Part shown: positions 6,040 to 7,858 of the stretch, piece after piece
How positions within the stretch are numbered: the stretch's first letter is position 1
Layout: each line of letters opens with the position of its first letter
NCBI GenBank assembly: GCA_947628595.1
Contig: CANRAN010000063.1
Location: 1 to 7,858, forward strand
DNA length: 7,858 nt
Reading direction: 5' to 3'
DNA from: an uncultured Clostridia bacterium
Lineage (GTDB): Bacteria; Bacillota; Clostridia; Oscillospirales; Acutalibacteraceae
The notes under the pieces: generated by a model
What the model saw: the letters and a program-made list of their open reading frames with translations, nothing else
Database searches by the model: none
Told to the model about the DNA's origin: nothing
Translations under genes and position numbers: made by a program

Positions 6040-6068
6040 ATTATATTATATTGAACTGCACTTGTCAA
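6040..6068 (-). promoter_or_regulatory. Consensus sigma-A promoter of dinB
   Basis: On the minus strand TTGACA (6068-6063) and TATAAT (6045-6040) are exactly 17 bp apart, with the start expected near 6033 and a leader of about 67 nt. A promoter this strong before a mutagenic polymerase implies that something holds it off, which fits the inverted repeat that spans its -35 box. A weaker alternative, TTGAAT (6035-6030) with TATAAT (6010-6005), has a 19-bp spacer. Confidence 0.75.
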
Positions 6069-6084
6069 TAGATTTTGTGCAGTT
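6054..6084. promoter_or_regulatory. Candidate XRE operator: perfect dyad AACTGCAC-N15-GTGCAGTT over the dinB -35
   Basis: The arms AACTGCAC (6054-6061) and GTGCAGTT (6077-6084) are perfect inverted repeats whose centres are 23 bp apart, about two helical turns. The dinB -35 box lies in the middle and one arm lies in the promoter spacer, so bound protein would block RNA polymerase. The other arm lies just ahead of the XRE gene (ATG at 6110), next to its weak possible promoter (TTGTCA 6062-6067, TAAATA 6084-6089). One protein could therefore control both directions. The symmetry is seen directly; binding by the XRE protein is inference. Confidence 0.5.
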
Positions 6085-6109
6085 AAATATCACCATCGGA
6101 GGTCTTATT

Positions 6110-6526
6110 ATGAAATTCGGAGAGAAATTGGTAAAGTTACGAACAGAATGTAAACTCAAACAAACGGAGGTAGCAGAGGCAATAGGCATCAGCCGGAGAA
6201 ATTACATAAGCTATGAAACCGAGGGAAGATATCCCAGAAAAAGAGAAATATATTACAAGCTTGCAGAAATTTTCGGATGCGACGTGAATTATCTTCTTAC
6301 AGAAGATGAGGAATTTGTTGTTCGTGCCACAGAGCAATACGGTTCTGGCGGAAAAAGAGAGGCGGAAAAACTCGTATCACGGCTTGTAGGAATGTTTGCC
6401 GGCGGTGAGCTTTCCGAAGATGACAGGGACGCCGTTATGAGAGCACTTACGGAGGCATATTTTGAATGTAAGGCAGACAATAAAAAATATGCACCGAAAA
6501 AGATTGAAAATCCTTCCGATGAATAA
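6110..6526 (+). CDS. XRE-family helix-turn-helix repressor
   Basis: The protein is 138 aa, starting at the ATG at 6110 with GGAGG 7 bp before it; a TTG at 6062 could extend it, but into the operator region and without a ribosome binding site. Residues about 4-63 are a classic HTH_3 domain (GEKLVKLRTECKLKQTEVAEAIGISRRNYISYETEGRYP split over helices 1-4, ending FGCDVNYLL). After a linker, residues about 83-122 form a second helical part (EKLVSRLVGMFAGGELSEDD then RDAVMRALTEAYFE), and the tail is basic, then acidic. An HTH plus a small helical C-terminal domain, followed by an ImmA/IrrE protease gene, is the arrangement of ImmR/ImmA and DdrO/IrrE. In those pairs the protease cuts the repressor in its C-terminal part. 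It probably represses dinB and its own gene, which is inference from the divergent layout and the dyad. Confidence 0.9.
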   Translation: MKFGEKLVKLRTECKLKQTEVAEAIGISRRNYISYETEGRYPRKREIYYKLAEIFGCDVNYLLTEDEEFVVRATEQYGSGGKREAEKLVSRLVGMFAGGELSEDDRDAVMRALTEAYFECKADNKKYAPKKIENPSDE

Positions 6527-6540
6527 ATTTTTTCTTTGTC

Positions 6541-6563
6541 ATTGGTGAATATCAACTACCAAT
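6541..6563 (+). repeat. Small inverted repeat between the XRE and protease genes
   Basis: ATTGGT (6541-6546) and ACCAAT (6558-6563) are inverted 6-bp arms (7 with a G-U pair) around an 11-nt loop, in the 60-bp gap between the two genes. No T-run follows, so it is not a terminator. It could modestly affect mRNA stability or translation of the protease. It may also be chance. Confidence 0.2.
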
Positions 6564-6586
6564 TAATCTCGGTCAGGGGTGAAGCT

Positions 6587-7111
6587 ATGGATTCATATGA
6601 AATATACCGACAGGCTAATGAGCTTGTGCATAAATGCGGAAGCAGGGATGCACATGATATTGCGGATATGCTCGGGATAAAAATTATATATCGCCCGGAT
6701 TTCAAAAATCTCTTGGGAATGTATGCCTATTTATGGAAGCACAGAATGATTTTTCTCAATGACAGACTTGACTATTACCTTGAGCAAATGGTTATTGCAC
6801 ATGAAATAGGTCACGACCGCCGACACAGAGAGCTTGCCGCAAAATCGGGACTTCAGGAATTCAGTCTTTTCAGAATGAATAACAGCAGTATCGAATATGA
6901 GGCTAACGCCTTTGCGGCACATCTTCTGCTCGACAGTGAAGAGGTATGTGAGTATGCAAAGCAGAACTATGACGTTGTACAAACCTCTGCGGCTATGAAT
7001 TCAGATGTAAATCTTATGCTGATAAAGCTTCGTGAAATGATGAAGCTCGGATATGATCTCTCCGTGCCGTTTGAACCGGATAGTAAATTTTTTGGAAAAA
7101 TAAAGAAATAA
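6587..7111 (+). CDS. ImmA/IrrE family zinc metallo-endopeptidase
   Basis: The protein is 174 aa from the ATG at 6587, chosen over an upstream TTG at 6536 because AGGGGTG lies 5 bp before it and the protein then begins MDSYEIYRQANELV, a typical family start. The zinc site is the gluzincin-like motif HEIGH (H72, E73, H76), and the third ligand is probably E105 in SIEYEANAFAAHLLL; both are hallmarks of this family. There is no signal peptide or membrane helix, so it acts in the cytosol. Family members cut a partner XRE repressor: ImmA cuts ImmR in ICEBs1, and IrrE/PprI cuts DdrO in Deinococcus. The partner here is almost certainly the XRE protein encoded 60 bp upstream. No integrase or conjugation gene is seen nearby, so the pair could serve a stress response rather than a mobile element, though only 7.9 kb is visible. 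Confidence 0.92.
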   Translation: MDSYEIYRQANELVHKCGSRDAHDIADMLGIKIIYRPDFKNLLGMYAYLWKHRMIFLNDRLDYYLEQMVIAHEIGHDRRHRELAAKSGLQEFSLFRMNNSSIEYEANAFAAHLLLDSEEVCEYAKQNYDVVQTSAAMNSDVNLMLIKLREMMKLGYDLSVPFEPDSKFFGKIKK

Positions 7112-7124
7112 ACGAGGAATACGA

Positions 7125-7858
7125 ATGAGAGAATTTATAAACAGTGTCATTGTGCCGCATAAAAAATTACTTATAATATTAATAATCATACTTGTTGCTT
7201 TAATATTGTATGGAATATGGCTATACCATGAAAACAATATAATCAATATTACGGAATATGATATATCAGATAAGGATCTACCAAAAAGCTTTGACGGATT
7301 CAGAATAGCTCAGATATCAGATTTTCACAATACAACGCTTGGAAATGACAATGATATTCTTATAGAAGACATAAAAAAAGAAAATCCCGATATAATAGTT
7401 ATAACGGGAGATTATATAGATTCCTATCACACAAAGAGGGATATTTCCGAACGTCTTGCGAAACGTCTTGTACAAATTGCACCTGTATATTATGTCACAG
7501 GCAACCATGAAAGCCGTATGCCGGATGAATTACAGAAACTCCAGAACTGTTTTGAAGATATAGATGTGACAATTCTGAGAGACGATGAATGTATTATACA
7601 GCGTGGCACAGACAAAATCAGAATATGCGGAATAGATGACCCGGACTTTACCGGTGCTGAAAGGGAGCCTGAGGACTATGGAAATGAAGCACTTGAAAAA
7701 ATCAGCCTGCTCAAAACAGACGATACATATACTATCCTCCTTTCCCACCGTCCCGAAATCTTTGACATATACTGCAAATCGGGTGTAAATCTTGTATTCA
7801 GCGGACACGCTCACGGCGGACAATTCAGACTCCCTGTGGTTGGGGCTCTTTTTGCCCC
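7125..7858 (+). CDS. Membrane-anchored calcineurin-like metallophosphoesterase (C-terminus outside window)
   Basis: The first 244 residues are present and the gene runs off the right edge. It begins at the ATG at 7125 with GAGG 8 bp upstream, 13 bp after the protease stop, so the two are probably co-transcribed. Residues 1-14 are basic, and about 15-34 form one hydrophobic helix (KLLIILIIILVALILYGIWL), an N-terminal anchor without an obvious cleavage site. The phosphoesterase motifs follow in order: DFH (D66, H68), GDYID (D96), GNHE (N127, H128), LLSHRP (H208) and GHAHGGQ (H228, H230), giving the full set of two-metal ligands. This is the YkoQ/YaeI-type branch, whose characterised relatives act on membrane-linked substrates such as UDP-diacylglucosamine or lipid pyrophosphates. 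With the anchor at the N-terminus and a positive-inside start, the catalytic domain is probably outside the membrane. The true substrate and any link to the protease are unknown. Confidence 0.88.
   Translation, partial: MREFINSVIVPHKKLLIILIIILVALILYGIWLYHENNIINITEYDISDKDLPKSFDGFRIAQISDFHNTTLGNDNDILIEDIKKENPDIIVITGDYIDSYHTKRDISERLAKRLVQIAPVYYVTGNHESRMPDELQKLQNCFEDIDVTILRDDECIIQRGTDKIRICGIDDPDFTGAEREPEDYGNEALEKISLLKTDDTYTILLSHRPEIFDIYCKSGVNLVFSGHAHGGQFRLPVVGALFA

Noticed and set aside
6051..6066. Possible LexA/SOS box at the dinB promoter (GAAC at 6053)
   Set aside because: A Gram-positive SOS box needs GAAC-N4-GTTC; the second half here is ACTT. The GAAC is simply part of the AACTGCAC arm.
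6110..7111. XRE-ImmA pair as the control region of a prophage or integrative element
   Set aside because: This is a common setting for the pair, but I see no integrase, excisionase, attachment repeat, or phage or conjugation gene in the window. It cannot be excluded beyond the right edge.

Overview
The window looks like a piece of a low-to-moderate GC Gram-positive chromosome, most likely a gut Clostridia (Oscillospiraceae/Lachnospiraceae-like). This rests on purine-rich Shine-Dalgarno sites before every gene, near-consensus TTGACA/TATAAT promoters, the protein families, and AT-rich intergenic DNA. The species call is inference. I see no insertion sequence, tRNA, rRNA, CRISPR array or phage structural gene.

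Left end (1-1315): a minus-strand pair consists of an ECF-type sigma factor (251-808) and a membrane protein that looks like its anti-sigma partner (1-254, running off the window). They are joined by an ATGA stop/start overlap. Upstream lies a 507-bp gene-free stretch. It holds a 16-bp palindrome, a possible ECF-type promoter, an intrinsic terminator, and two strong divergent sigma-A-type promoters. The leftward promoter would give an RNA of about 100 nt that ends at the terminator before reaching the sigma gene. The rightward one would give the amylase mRNA a leader of about 187 nt.

Middle (1316-3314): a complete cytosolic GH13 enzyme of the neopullulanase/cyclomaltodextrinase/maltogenic amylase kind, closed by a strong intrinsic terminator. 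It is predicted to break down imported maltodextrins.

Right part (3349-7858): this is the most interesting region. A Y-family DNA polymerase gene (dinB-like, minus, 4731-5966) is followed in the same direction by a WYL-domain regulator (3349-4584) with its own promoter and an 18-bp dyad. Divergent from the polymerase are an XRE-family repressor (6110-6526), an ImmA/IrrE zinc metalloprotease (6587-7111), and a membrane-anchored metallophosphoesterase (7125 to the window end). The polymerase promoter is exactly TTGACA-N17-TATAAT, and its -35 lies inside a perfect inverted repeat (AACTGCAC-N15-GTGCAGTT). No LexA-type box is visible. The simplest reading is a LexA-independent switch: the XRE protein represses the polymerase and itself, and the protease removes it under stress, as IrrE does to DdrO in Deinococcus and ImmA does to ImmR in ICEBs1. 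A WYL regulator next door is suggestive, because some WYL proteins (PafBC, DriD) control DNA-damage responses. The regulatory wiring is inference; the genes and DNA symmetry are directly visible.
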